Of a stretch of DNA of 64,000 nucleotides, positions 1 through 8,801 are shown one piece after another; position 1 is the first letter of the stretch; every line of letters begins with the position of its first letter. Position numbers and translations under genes: made by a program. The notes beneath the pieces are model-generated. The model had not been told where the DNA came from. It did no database searches and was given only the letters and a program-made list of their open reading frames with translations. Source of the stretch: DATHKG01 sp035489435 (GTDB lineage Bacteria; Bacteroidota; Bacteroidia; Chitinophagales; Chitinophagaceae); NCBI GenBank assembly GCA_035489435.1, contig DATHKG010000029.1, one strand, 5' to 3'.

Positions 1-16
1 ACATTAAACTTGAATT

Positions 17-1477
17 ATGCGAACAATCCTTTCCAGGATAACTAAATTTCATCACATCCTGATTGCCTGTTCTATGCTGATGGCAGCATGCAGCTGCAAT
101 AAAAACGGCAATAAAAATGAAACAGCATCACCGGAACCACCAGCCAATTCAAGATCAGATATCTCAACTTATCTTACTCAGCCCGACCGTTTCATCTATT
201 TTAAAAAGCAGTCTGATGAAGTGAATTTTGCAGATGCCACAACGAGCCATCCCGTGATCGATGTGGATACCGCCGTCACATATCAAACGATTGATGGGTT
301 CGGTTTTACACTTACGGGTGGAAGTGCTGCTGTGATACACGGTCTGCTACCTGCGCGGGAAGATGAGTTGTTAAAAGAATTATTTAATATAGACAGTACA
401 TCCATAGGCATCAGCTATCTCCGGGTCAGCATAGGCGCATCCGATCTTGATGCTGCACCTTTCAGTTATAACGATATCCCGCTAAACGAAACAGATTATC
501 CTCTTGCCCGGTTCTCTATCGAACCAGATAAAAAGAACCTGATACCGGTGCTGAAAAAGATAATTCAACTTAACCCTTCCATAAAAATTCTGGGATCTCC
601 ATGGTCGGCACCACAATGGATGAAATCTAATAAGGCATTTGTTGGCGGCAGCCTTCTTAAAGACAACTATGATGTGTATGCGAATTATTTTGTCAGATAT
701 ATAAAAGCAATGCAAAGCGAGGGCATTCGTATTGACGCCATCACTCCGCAAAATGAACCATTGCATGGCGGAAACAATCCCAGCATGGTAATGCAGCCGG
801 CAGAGCAGCTTGATTTTATTAAAAACCATCTTGGGCCTGCCTTTGCTGCTAACGGTATTGACACCAAAATCATCGTATATGATCATAATGCCGACCGGCC
901 CGATTATCCGTTGGCTATATTAAATGATCCTGAAGCAGCCAGGTATGTTGATGGATCGGCATTCCATTTATATGGCGGACCAGTCACTGCATTGTCGCAG
1001 GTGCACAATGCTTTTCCGGAAAAGAATATTTATTTCACGGAGCAATGGGTAGGTGGACCCGGTAATTTTAGCGAAGATTTGAAATGGCATATAGAAACGC
1101 TGATTATCGGTGCCACAAGGAACTGGAGCCGCAATGTGCTTGAATGGAACCTCGCTTCAGATCCTGAATACCGGCCACACACAAACGGCGGATGCACCAA
1201 TTGCCTGGGAGCGCTTACTATAAGCAGTAACATCACCCGGAATGTTTCTTATTATATCATTGCTCATGCTTCCCGTTTTGTAAGGCCCGGGTCCGTTCGC
1301 ATCAGCTCCTCAAATACAACTTCTATACTTACGGTTGCTTTCAAAAATCCCGAGGGGAAAAAAGTGCTGATTGTATTGAATAAGGATAACGGCAGCCAGA
1401 CTTTCGGGATAAGGTTTGCCGGTAAAACCGCTACTACTGTGTTGGGCGGAGGTGGAGTGGCCACTTATGTCTGGTGA
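17..1477 (+). CDS. GH30-family glycosidase lipoprotein (probable endo-beta-1,6-glucanase)
   Basis: Family GH30 retaining enzymes hydrolyse beta-1,6-glucan or related glycosides. The 486-residue product has a lipoprotein signal ending at lipobox LMAAC (Cys25). An acidic/Ser-rich linker follows, then the GH30 barrel opening with the DGFGFTLTGGSAA stretch near residue 93. The acid/base Glu lies in TPQNEP (about Glu247) and the nucleophile in YFTEQWVGG (about Glu342). The short C-terminal beta domain typical of GH30 follows, so the length fits the family. It is the first gene of the beta-glucan locus, convergent with the FG-GAP gene at 1547-3055, and may belong to an operon starting before the window. 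Cleavage of beta-1,6 branches is inferred from the family and from the GH16 neighbours. A glucosylceramidase-like activity on another beta-glycoside cannot be excluded. Confidence 0.88.
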   Translation: MRTILSRITKFHHILIACSMLMAACSCNKNGNKNETASPEPPANSRSDISTYLTQPDRFIYFKKQSDEVNFADATTSHPVIDVDTAVTYQTIDGFGFTLTGGSAAVIHGLLPAREDELLKELFNIDSTSIGISYLRVSIGASDLDAAPFSYNDIPLNETDYPLARFSIEPDKKNLIPVLKKIIQLNPSIKILGSPWSAPQWMKSNKAFVGGSLLKDNYDVYANYFVRYIKAMQSEGIRIDAITPQNEPLHGGNNPSMVMQPAEQLDFIKNHLGPAFAANGIDTKIIVYDHNADRPDYPLAILNDPEAARYVDGSAFHLYGGPVTALSQVHNAFPEKNIYFTEQWVGGPGNFSEDLKWHIETLIIGATRNWSRNVLEWNLASDPEYRPHTNGGCTNCLGALTISSNITRNVSYYIIAHASRFVRPGSVRISSSNTTSILTVAFKNPEGKKVLIVLNKDNGSQTFGIRFAGKTATTVLGGGGVATYVW

Positions 1478-1546
1478 TCTTAGAATAGACATTTCACATA
1501 TCAAACCTAACGGTCCGGCACAGATGGTAATACTTGAAGATTCATA

Positions 1547-3055
1547 TCAGGGATAAGTTCCATTATAACGGCTACCCATAAAGGCGCCCCAGTTGGACAT
1601 TTTTTTTATCGGGATATTTGTTTTGTATCGGCTGATAAACAAACCCAGTGGTTCAGCCAGGTCCAGGTTGATATCATTATATCTTACGGAAGAATAAATA
1701 ATATCGAATTTGCCATCATTGTCAATATCACCGATCCAGGGCGTAGATGCGAAATTAGTAGACTGAATAGTATCCTTCAGGGAAAGTATATTATTGTTAT
1801 TAGTAAAATCAATAGCCATCAGGTAACAGTAATAAACATTATCAAATTGCCTTTTCCTTAATGCACTTTGATTAATGATAACTTCATCATGTCCGTTACC
1901 GTCAAGGTCCGCAGTGACGGCGCTGGCATATTGAAAGGACTGCACAGTATCCTGGAAAACGATCCTGCCATTGCTTCCATCAACCATAAAGCGTATTGAT
2001 TTCGTGAGCCTGGGGAATGTACCAATGGCAAAATTCGCAAAAAAGTCAGGAGTGGAATCCCCGGTGAAACTACCGACCGCAGGAACCGTATAGGCCTCTG
2101 TGCCAGGAAAGCTGACCTGCCACAATATTGAATCTGTAACGCCATCAATTGCTTTCATCTTTCCTTCAGAATCATTTACTACAATGTCTTTTATACCGTC
2201 ATTATTTATATCTGCCAGTACCGGTGAAGACACAAATCCTTTTTTTTCAGTTCTTGCAATTAATGTGGAACTGCTGATATCATTTTCCATAATGTTGTTA
2301 AGCCGGGTACGGTAAAGGCCGCCGCCGATTGTTTCACCTCCGGTGCCAAACAATATCTTCCAGTTGCCATCCTGGGTTGGTTCGCAAATCACAGACATAT
2401 ACGTTTCTTTTCCATCCGGTACAACCGCATTGGCAAGGATATTTCCGGTTTTGGTGCTGATTACCAGCAACCGGCCGGCCGGCCTGGTGGTAACATAAGG
2501 AGCAGCGCGTGCATCACCGCCATTTGCAATGATCAGTTCATCTATCCCGTCATTATCCTGGTCAGGAATAAATTGCGGTGTGGTAAAATTGTACCATCCA
2601 CCATCGCTGCCATCTGTTTGTTTGCGCCCGGGATAAAAGGACCACAATATCTTGCCGTCGGCGCCATTAATGGCAGTTAACTGCGCCCATCTTCCGCCTA
2701 TAAAAATATCGGGAACATTGTCTGCATTGATATCTTTAAAAACAGCTGAGCCAACATATTGATTGATTCCGGGTATTGCCCATAAAATTTTTCCCGATTT
2801 ACCGTCGAGCGCCAATACTGCCGTGTCGCTGTATTTCTCCTCCCTGCCTCCTGCGCCGATCACGATATCAGATACCTGGTCATTATTGAGATCAACAAGG
2901 CGAGGCGAAGAATAAGTGCCGTTATTATTAATATAAACCGTCCATGAATTGTTTTGACTGTTGGAACAGGAGAACGCAGCCGGAATGAATGTGAAGACGG
3001 CAAAATATTTTCGGAGTTGAAAAAATATATTCAGATAGATGGATAAGTTGAACAA
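1547..3055 (-). CDS. FG-GAP/PQQ-like beta-propeller lipoprotein
   Basis: A 502-residue secreted propeller. At least seven FG-GAP/VCBS-type repeats with calcium-binding DxNxD loops are visible (for example DLNNDQVSDIVIG, DINADNVPDIFIG, DINNDGIKDIVV, DIDNDGKFDIIY). PQQ-enzyme-like strands (DGKSGKILW, GADGKILW) are interleaved with them. The N-terminus is hydrophobic and ends in a likely lipobox AAFSC (Cys30). The only start compatible with this signal is a TTG codon at 3055; no in-frame ATG lies between the upstream stop and the lipobox. No catalytic residues are evident. It follows the GH55-like gene in the same direction, so it may be a surface glycan-binding or scaffold lipoprotein of the locus. 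That role is inferred; the fold is well supported. Confidence 0.75.
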   Translation of the reverse strand: MFNLSIYLNIFFQLRKYFAVFTFIPAAFSCSNSQNNSWTVYINNNGTYSSPRLVDLNNDQVSDIVIGAGGREEKYSDTAVLALDGKSGKILWAIPGINQYVGSAVFKDINADNVPDIFIGGRWAQLTAINGADGKILWSFYPGRKQTDGSDGGWYNFTTPQFIPDQDNDGIDELIIANGGDARAAPYVTTRPAGRLLVISTKTGNILANAVVPDGKETYMSVICEPTQDGNWKILFGTGGETIGGGLYRTRLNNIMENDISSSTLIARTEKKGFVSSPVLADINNDGIKDIVVNDSEGKMKAIDGVTDSILWQVSFPGTEAYTVPAVGSFTGDSTPDFFANFAIGTFPRLTKSIRFMVDGSNGRIVFQDTVQSFQYASAVTADLDGNGHDEVIINQSALRKRQFDNVYYCYLMAIDFTNNNNILSLKDTIQSTNFASTPWIGDIDNDGKFDIIYSSVRYNDINLDLAEPLGLFISRYKTNIPIKKMSNWGAFMGSRYNGTYP

Positions 3056-3102
3056 TCGGTATGTTTTAATGATCCTTATGTTTGTTTTAGTACTACACTG
3101 TT

Positions 3103-3159
3103 ATTATGGTTCTATTTTGGTATTTGGTTCTATTCTGTTAATTTGGTTCTATACTGTAA
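3103..3159. repeat. Three tandem 19-bp units over a stop codon
   Basis: Units at 3103-3121, 3122-3140 and 3141-3159 share the core TGGTTCTAT. Units 2 and 3 differ at two positions; unit 1 is more diverged. The TAA stop of the minus-strand gene 3138-5237 (bases 3138-3140) is the end of the middle unit, so the last codons of the gene are repeated downstream as non-coding copies. Confidence 0.8.
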
Positions 3160-5237
3160 AGTGATGTGCGCGTAGTAACAAATAATGTTTTTCCATCCTT
3201 ACCGCCAAAAATGAGTGTTGAAGGTCTTTCCGGCATCCTGATTTCACCGGAAGGTTTTCCATTTTTATCATAAATATAAATCTGTCCGTCCGGAACATAT
3301 ATTTTGCCATCATTGTCCAATGCTACAGAGAACTCACCTTTGGGAATCAGTATACTGGCTTCACTTAAGTGTCCCTGCTCACTCACTGAAAATTTTACTA
3401 TCCTATTATTGTATTCATCCACGGCATGAAATACTTTTCCGGGAAATGCTTCCAGCAGCGAATTGGATCGGATAAGATCATAGGCTACAGGTATCACCGT
3501 CACACCGTCGGGGGCGATAAAATACGATCCTGGTTTTTTTGTTGTGATGTTCATATAGTCACTGTTGTCGCGCCATCTGTTAGCCGGGTACAGCGCCTTG
3601 AAGACTTTTGTAACAGAAGAACCGGGCTGGGGCATTAGCTCACGCATAGTTTCTTCAGGCCGGGAAGGATCAGCGGTAAAGACTTTAACTGTAGAACCGG
3701 TGTTGTACCAGACACCGTAAGCTGTACCGGCCGCATCAGCTGGCTTAGGATATATCTCCTTTTTCCCATCCACGACGGACCCTTTTAAAGGGGTATATTC
3801 AACTACAACTATCAGGTTATCCCGGGTATCAAAGGCCAGTGATAGTGGTTTCCATGGCATATCAGTTACAACACTTAGCTGCTCCTTAATCACATCCCAT
3901 TTATAGATGCGCATCCATCTTGAATCACTGAAAAAAATATTTCCTTTGCTATCGCGGCATATAGCATCTGCAAACTCAAATCCTCCGGCGAGTTTTAATG
4001 GTTGGCCGTCAGCAGTACCGGCTGTTTTTGAATTCACAGTAGCATCCGGGCGCCCTGCTAATCCATTATCACCTGGTATTTGCAGCCATGCGATTTGCCA
4101 TGGACGCACCTCCATATTTGTGCCCACATCCAGCAGCGTATTGTCGATTGTATATTTTACCTGTGTAAAGTTGTGAATGTTTGCGAACCTTATGTTTTGA
4201 GAATGCCAGGTTTTGATCGCATAAGGGTAAGGGTTAGCCAGCCAGATGGTTCTGAACAAATAAAGGTTTGCAAAAAAAAGATCGTTGCAACTATCAATGT
4301 CTACCGGCAGGCAGTTCCAGCTTTCAGCAACTTCTTCTTCGAGTTGCAGGGCATACATTTTCCAGCGGGAAGTATTTTTGAATTTTACCTCATTGCGAAC
4401 ATGATGCTCTGAAGACATTGCGTATATGATTCCGGGAGTGTTGGTATTGGAAACATAAAGACCTGCAGAAGCATAAGGGCTGGCGGTCCAGATATTATTG
4501 AAAATGCCCCCGTCGCCTTCCGTAATCCAGAGGTTCCAGTATTGTGAATCCCATTTTCTATCGGGATTGCCGTCGCCGGTGCGGTTCGCATTATATGTCG
4601 GCACCCTTGTCCCGTCGCGGTTCATGCTGCCATGTCCACCAATAAACTTTACATCATTCATGTAAGAAAATTCTCCGGCCATCCATTTGCAGGCAACGGC
4701 CCTTGGGTTCGAACCTCCTGCATCAAGACCAATGCCGGTAACAATGTTACGGCCGCCTTTTGGTGATTCGAGCAAGGGTAGCGGTGATCCGAAACCGCTG
4801 AATGTTTCTGTGTTGTCGGAAATGAACAATTGAGTGGCAATCGGGTTAAGCCCGATAAGTACTGTGTGTGGTTTTAAGCGAATGGTCCCGGTGACGCGAT
4901 ACCAGCCCTGCGGCATATATATCACCTCGTGGTTTTCAATAGCATTTTGAATGATTTTTGTATCGTCGGTCTGGCCATCACCTTTTGCTCCCAGCGATTT
5001 CAAGACTATTCCAAAGTTTGATTTTACTTTGAGTGTGTTGATAGCGTTTTGTAGTGCCTCCGACACATCCATAATACCATCAGCTTTTATGGAAAAGTTT
5101 TCAGGAGAGAAAGTAACAGCGGCTGTATCATCAATTTTACTTTCGTATAAAGATTTGCTTCCGTTAGCCGGCTGCTGGGAATGCGCGGATGTTGCGATGG
5201 CTATAAATAGCAGATAGATAAGTTTCCTGGCAATCAT
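3138..5237 (-). CDS. Pectate-lyase-3/GH55-like beta-helix protein with C-terminal SMP-30/NHL-type propeller
   Basis: A 699-residue protein with a cleavable signal peptide (residues 1-21, ending SAHSQ). Residues about 74-430 form a right-handed beta-helix that begins with the pectate-lyase superfamily 3 signature SLGAKGDGQTDDTKIIQNAI followed by a YMPQGWYRVTGTI strand, as in GH55 exo-beta-1,3-glucanases. From about residue 420 a second module reads GFEFADAICRDSKGNIFFSD, with further SMP-30/NHL-like blades to the C-terminus. The start ATG at 5237 is directly followed by the signal peptide. The gene precedes the FG-GAP gene and lies downstream of the Y_Y_Y/LuxR regulator on the same strand. In a locus with GH16 and GH30, a GH55-type beta-1,3-glucanase is the best guess, but a polygalacturonase-like or lyase role is not excluded because the catalytic residue was not located. 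Confidence 0.72.
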   Translation of the reverse strand: MIARKLIYLLFIAIATSAHSQQPANGSKSLYESKIDDTAAVTFSPENFSIKADGIMDVSEALQNAINTLKVKSNFGIVLKSLGAKGDGQTDDTKIIQNAIENHEVIYMPQGWYRVTGTIRLKPHTVLIGLNPIATQLFISDNTETFSGFGSPLPLLESPKGGRNIVTGIGLDAGGSNPRAVACKWMAGEFSYMNDVKFIGGHGSMNRDGTRVPTYNANRTGDGNPDRKWDSQYWNLWITEGDGGIFNNIWTASPYASAGLYVSNTNTPGIIYAMSSEHHVRNEVKFKNTSRWKMYALQLEEEVAESWNCLPVDIDSCNDLFFANLYLFRTIWLANPYPYAIKTWHSQNIRFANIHNFTQVKYTIDNTLLDVGTNMEVRPWQIAWLQIPGDNGLAGRPDATVNSKTAGTADGQPLKLAGGFEFADAICRDSKGNIFFSDSRWMRIYKWDVIKEQLSVVTDMPWKPLSLAFDTRDNLIVVVEYTPLKGSVVDGKKEIYPKPADAAGTAYGVWYNTGSTVKVFTADPSRPEETMRELMPQPGSSVTKVFKALYPANRWRDNSDYMNITTKKPGSYFIAPDGVTVIPVAYDLIRSNSLLEAFPGKVFHAVDEYNNRIVKFSVSEQGHLSEASILIPKGEFSVALDNDGKIYVPDGQIYIYDKNGKPSGEIRMPERPSTLIFGGKDGKTLFVTTRTSLYSIEPN

Positions 5238-5337
5238 GATCGTTTAAATAATTGTTTGCAGATGTTTGAAATGGCAATTGTCCCTTGTTAATATTTTGTA
5301 TGATCGTTACAGCATGTTAACATTTGATATGATCGTT
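5235..5337 (-). repeat. Start-proximal decamer repeated twice upstream
   Basis: On the minus strand the start codon context AACGATCATG (5235-5244) recurs as AACGATCATA at 5299-5308 and 5328-5337. The two upstream copies are 29 bp apart and are followed by similar bases. They lie in the leader between this gene and the regulator at 5373. They could be binding sites or remnants of local duplication. Confidence 0.55.
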
Positions 5338-5372
5338 CTAGCATAAGAATTCTCTTTTGATGTTTATGCAGT

Positions 5373-8348
5373 TTAATTTTCCGGTGGATGTTGCTCCCCG
5401 ATTATTTGTGGGCTTTTAACCAGGTTACCCGGGTCCATTGGTGCTATCGGCAGATTATTGCGTTGAAGGTCGAACAGGAACTGGAATAAATTTGTTTCGG
5501 TAGGTATTTGCAACTTTTTTCTCAACCTGTAACGGCTTATTTCGACGCCCCTTACTGAAATGCTCATCAGTTGTGCAATTTCCTTGCTCGAAAGGTTCAT
5601 ACGGAGATATGCGCAGAGTTTTAATTCATGCGCCCTTAATGCGGGATATTTTTCTTTAAGCGTTACCAGCAAATCACTGTGAACCTTATCAAAGTGAACG
5701 GAGAATTGCTCCCATTCTTCATTTAACTTTTCTTCTTCATTCAGAATCTTTAATAGTTTCTTTACCTCCGGCGAGTCAGATTTATCTATTCCCGATTTAT
5801 TGATTTGTTGCAATTCTTCTTTGATCTTTATAAGTAGTTCACCTTTCTGCACCAGGTGCATCGCTGTAGTGGCCAGTTCAGAATTCTTATACTCAATTTC
5901 TGTTTCCAGTTTTTCGTTCTTGAGTTTCATAAGTTCCTTTTCGGATTTTTCCATTTCAAGCTGATGGAGATATGCCAGTCGTTTTTGTTCTTCATTATGT
6001 TTTTGTCGCTCCTGCATTAATTTTTTCCGGTGTTTCAGGTATAGAACCACACCCAGCAAAGCTGCCAGTAATCCATATAGTAACCAGGCCCAGATTGTTT
6101 TGTACCATGGAGGCAAAACAACAAAGGAATACACGGCTGCGGGAGATTCTCCCATCAGGTTGTTCCTCACTTTCACATTGAAGACGTACCGGCCCGGTGG
6201 AAGACTGGTGTAGTCTTTTTCAGTTTTTTTTGACCATGAGGACCAGTCTGTATCGAAATCCTTCAAATAATAACTGTATTCAAGGTTTGATATTTGTTCA
6301 AATAAAGGCGAAGCGTATTCAATATGCAGAGAGCTATTGTCGTGGGAAAGGGCTGGAACAGTATTTTCGTTTTGTTTTGCAACTGCACTGAATCCGGGTC
6401 CATAGCCGCCAAAAATCAGGCTATCCTTTTTACCACCGGACATGATCTTACGGATGTAAACATTCAGCGGGCGGTTGCTCTCTTTATATTTTTCATAGTT
6501 AATATGATAAAAACCTTTTTCTCCCCCAACGAATACATTATTGTCATTAACAGGATAGATGTATTCAAAACCACTGAGTATTTTTCCCTGCAATTCCGGT
6601 AAATATATAATCCTTGGTTTCAGATTGGAGAAATCAACGACGCCTATGTTCTTCTCCTGTACGAACCAGATGTTTCCGGAAGAGTCGTCTTTAAGATAAC
6701 GCACGCTTTGTTCTCCAAAGATCTCCCGGAAATACCCGGAAGGTTCAAAAATGTCAAGCCGGAGGTTATATTCATAAACGCCTTTTTCAGTTGCAATGAG
6801 TACCTTATTCCTTACATAATAAACATGGTTGTTTAAAGTAGAAGGCAGACCCTTTGCCGTGGTATATAACCTGACATCTGCATCGCCGTTTTCTGTTAAC
6901 AGCACTCTGTATACTCCGCGATATGGGTGTGAGATCCAGATGGTATTGTCATTATCTATAACGATAAATCGCGCGGATTCTCTAAAGTTCCTGATACTTC
7001 CCTTTTCAATTACTGTATTGTTTTTTAATTCAAACAACGCTAACCCCAAGTAATTTCCTCCCACAATAATGGGTGATTGCTGGTTTTTTATTTGCTTAAA
7101 GGTCCAGTAACCGGTTCCCTTTTGAACTGCGGCCAGGTTATCTTCCAACACCCTGAAAAAACCATCATGACGGCCGGCAAGCAACATGTTGTTCAGCACC
7201 GATAGTCCCCAGGTCTGCCCCTCAGCAATCAATTTAAAATTATCCGGGGCGTAGCTTAAATCTTTTACATGTGGTAAGGGAAGCTTGAAAATACCATTTG
7301 ACATAGCGAAATAGATGTCATCATTATAGGTTAACACCGAATAACCAGCGCCTCCATTCATTATGGAAGGGTTAATATGCTTTATGGCATTATCAAAAAC
7401 TATAAAATCGATTCCGGAATCCAGGCCGAGCCATATATTGTTATTTCTGTCCTTAAAAACGCTTCTTACATTGCTGTTTTGTAAGCCATCTTTTCTCGAA
7501 ATAGTCTCAACGACGGTTCCTTTTTTGTTGATTAAATAAAATCCTTTTGAATAGGTGCCCAGTACAAAATGTTCTTCGTCTACCTTCAGAAGACTGGAGA
7601 ATAAAATGTTTGAGTCAATATTAAGACCGGAGATTGTAAAGGGAAGTATCATTTGACCAGTGATGATGACTATACCGTTGTTAGTTATCACCAGTGAAGA
7701 GTCCCGGCCATAGTCAGCCACCTTTCTTAAAAAGGCACCTCGGGGCAGGAGGGATTTGTCAATATAGGGGACCCATTTTCCATCCTGGAATAACAGGACT
7801 CCTGTTTTCTCGTCCTGTGCCACCAGTTTATTGTTTAGCAGTCCAAGAAAAAGCCAATTGCTCTCCGGGCGGTAAACGATCATTTTCTCCCTGGTGTAAT
7901 GAAAGATTTTCTGGGATGTGCGGAAAAAGATATCCTCACCGACAGCAACAATGTCCCAAATATCAGCAAACTGTTGATCCCCCGACGGGATAAGATGTTT
8001 TAAAGATACGAATGACAATTTGCCGGTTTTATCAGGAGAAAAATAGCCAATCTCATCCTGACCGCCTATATAAATACGATTATCGCCTGCTATTTCGATG
8101 GATCTTACAATAGTCTTATTACTTAAGGGAAAAAGATTCCAAAAAACACCGTCAAAGCTCAAAAGTCCCTCATTATTAGCGAAATAGACTATACCATTCT
8201 TGTCCTGCCTTATATTCCAGTTCTGTGAACCGCCATTATAATCCTGCTTTTGAAAATTCCTGATTTCCCGCAAACCTATATAAGACTGGGCAGTACATAA
8301 AATCGCTGACAGCAGTAAAACAGGCAATAATAACCTTCGGCAAAACAT
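5373..8348 (-). CDS. Membrane-spanning Y_Y_Y-domain LuxR-type regulator
   Basis: A 991-residue one-polypeptide sensor-regulator. A signal peptide (residues 1-20) precedes about fourteen periplasmic propeller-type repeats (for example NIRQDKNGIVYFANNEGLLS). A Y_Y_Y domain near residues 690-755 (LEYSYYLKDFDTDW) and one transmembrane helix (WAWLLYGLLAALLGVVLYL) come next. A long Lys/Glu coiled coil leads to a C-terminal LuxR-type helix-turn-helix (LSSKEIAQLMSISVRGVEIS). There is no histidine-kinase or receiver domain, so the signal must pass straight from the periplasmic sensor to the DNA-binding domain. It is divergent from the PKD-SusC-SusD operon and adjacent to the GH55-like gene, so it is the likely local activator responding to imported glucan oligosaccharides. 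Confidence 0.85.
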   Translation of the reverse strand: MFCRRLLLPVLLLSAILCTAQSYIGLREIRNFQKQDYNGGSQNWNIRQDKNGIVYFANNEGLLSFDGVFWNLFPLSNKTIVRSIEIAGDNRIYIGGQDEIGYFSPDKTGKLSFVSLKHLIPSGDQQFADIWDIVAVGEDIFFRTSQKIFHYTREKMIVYRPESNWLFLGLLNNKLVAQDEKTGVLLFQDGKWVPYIDKSLLPRGAFLRKVADYGRDSSLVITNNGIVIITGQMILPFTISGLNIDSNILFSSLLKVDEEHFVLGTYSKGFYLINKKGTVVETISRKDGLQNSNVRSVFKDRNNNIWLGLDSGIDFIVFDNAIKHINPSIMNGGAGYSVLTYNDDIYFAMSNGIFKLPLPHVKDLSYAPDNFKLIAEGQTWGLSVLNNMLLAGRHDGFFRVLEDNLAAVQKGTGYWTFKQIKNQQSPIIVGGNYLGLALFELKNNTVIEKGSIRNFRESARFIVIDNDNTIWISHPYRGVYRVLLTENGDADVRLYTTAKGLPSTLNNHVYYVRNKVLIATEKGVYEYNLRLDIFEPSGYFREIFGEQSVRYLKDDSSGNIWFVQEKNIGVVDFSNLKPRIIYLPELQGKILSGFEYIYPVNDNNVFVGGEKGFYHINYEKYKESNRPLNVYIRKIMSGGKKDSLIFGGYGPGFSAVAKQNENTVPALSHDNSSLHIEYASPLFEQISNLEYSYYLKDFDTDWSSWSKKTEKDYTSLPPGRYVFNVKVRNNLMGESPAAVYSFVVLPPWYKTIWAWLLYGLLAALLGVVLYLKHRKKLMQERQKHNEEQKRLAYLHQLEMEKSEKELMKLKNEKLETEIEYKNSELATTAMHLVQKGELLIKIKEELQQINKSGIDKSDSPEVKKLLKILNEEEKLNEEWEQFSVHFDKVHSDLLVTLKEKYPALRAHELKLCAYLRMNLSSKEIAQLMSISVRGVEISRYRLRKKLQIPTETNLFQFLFDLQRNNLPIAPMDPGNLVKSPQIIGEQHPPEN

Positions 8349-8371
8349 AAAAGTAATTTAGGGGCTAATTC

Positions 8372-8416
8372 AGTACATCAGTTCCTTTTGAGCAGCGTTT
8401 TTTTTGTTGATGTACT
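8372..8416. promoter_or_regulatory. 9-bp inverted repeat upstream of the regulator gene
   Basis: AGTACATCA at 8372-8380 is perfectly complementary to TGATGTACT at 8408-8416. The 27-base spacer contains a run of eight T. The repeat sits 24 bp upstream of the regulator start codon. It could be an operator or a leader hairpin for autoregulation. Confidence 0.45.
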
Positions 8417-8476
8417 TAAGATGTAGTGATTCAGGCATAAAATAGCGTATTTATTTGAAGGATGTAGTAGAGATGT
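8409..8476 (+). promoter_or_regulatory. Two GATGT pairs with 11-bp spacing
   Basis: GATGT occurs at 8409, 8420, 8461 and 8472, that is two pairs each spaced by one helical turn and separated by 52 bp. It could be a repeated site for the adjacent LuxR-type regulator. The motif is short, so chance is possible. Confidence 0.3.
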
Positions 8477-8526
8477 GGTGTGATGTTTTTCCGCGGAAGT
8501 AATTGAAACTACATTTATCCTACTAA

Positions 8527-8549
8527 AACGGCCTACGATTGCGGCCGTT
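8527..8549. promoter_or_regulatory. GC-rich inverted repeat in the divergent promoter region
   Basis: AACGGCC (8527-8533) and GGCCGTT (8543-8549) are exact inverted repeats around a 9-base loop, in an otherwise AT-rich stretch. There is no T-run, so an operator is more likely than a terminator. Confidence 0.4.
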
Positions 8550-8801
8550 CACTAACCAACAATTTGCTTATGATAAGTGTCAAGCCATTACTTCGACAAG
8601 CGTTACATGTAGCTAACTTTAACACGCCGCTTCTCCGGGACAAAACCGCTCCTCCCAACAATCCGACAGTTACTGAACTACTTTACAAAGGCCGCTGGGT
8701 TCTTGCAATTCACTGACACAACGGCAGCGTAATTTCGATGTTCACTTTTTATATCCACTTACGCTTTGTGCAATTTTTTCAACCGAATATTTATTAATAC
8801 T

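Larger units (their letters stand above)
8349..8801. promoter_or_regulatory. Divergent intergenic region between regulator and PUL operon
   Basis: About 450 bp without a credible gene, holding the promoters for the LuxR-type regulator (minus) and the PKD/SusC operon (plus). It contains a 9-bp inverted repeat at 8372-8416, four GATGT motifs at 8409-8476 and a GC-rich inverted repeat at 8527-8549. No convincing Bacteroidota -7 element (TAnnTTTG) was identified with certainty. Confidence 0.5.

Noticed and set aside
8766..8801. TTG start extending the PKD lipoprotein
   Set aside because: The extension lacks a signal function; ATG 8802 begins a clean lipoprotein signal.
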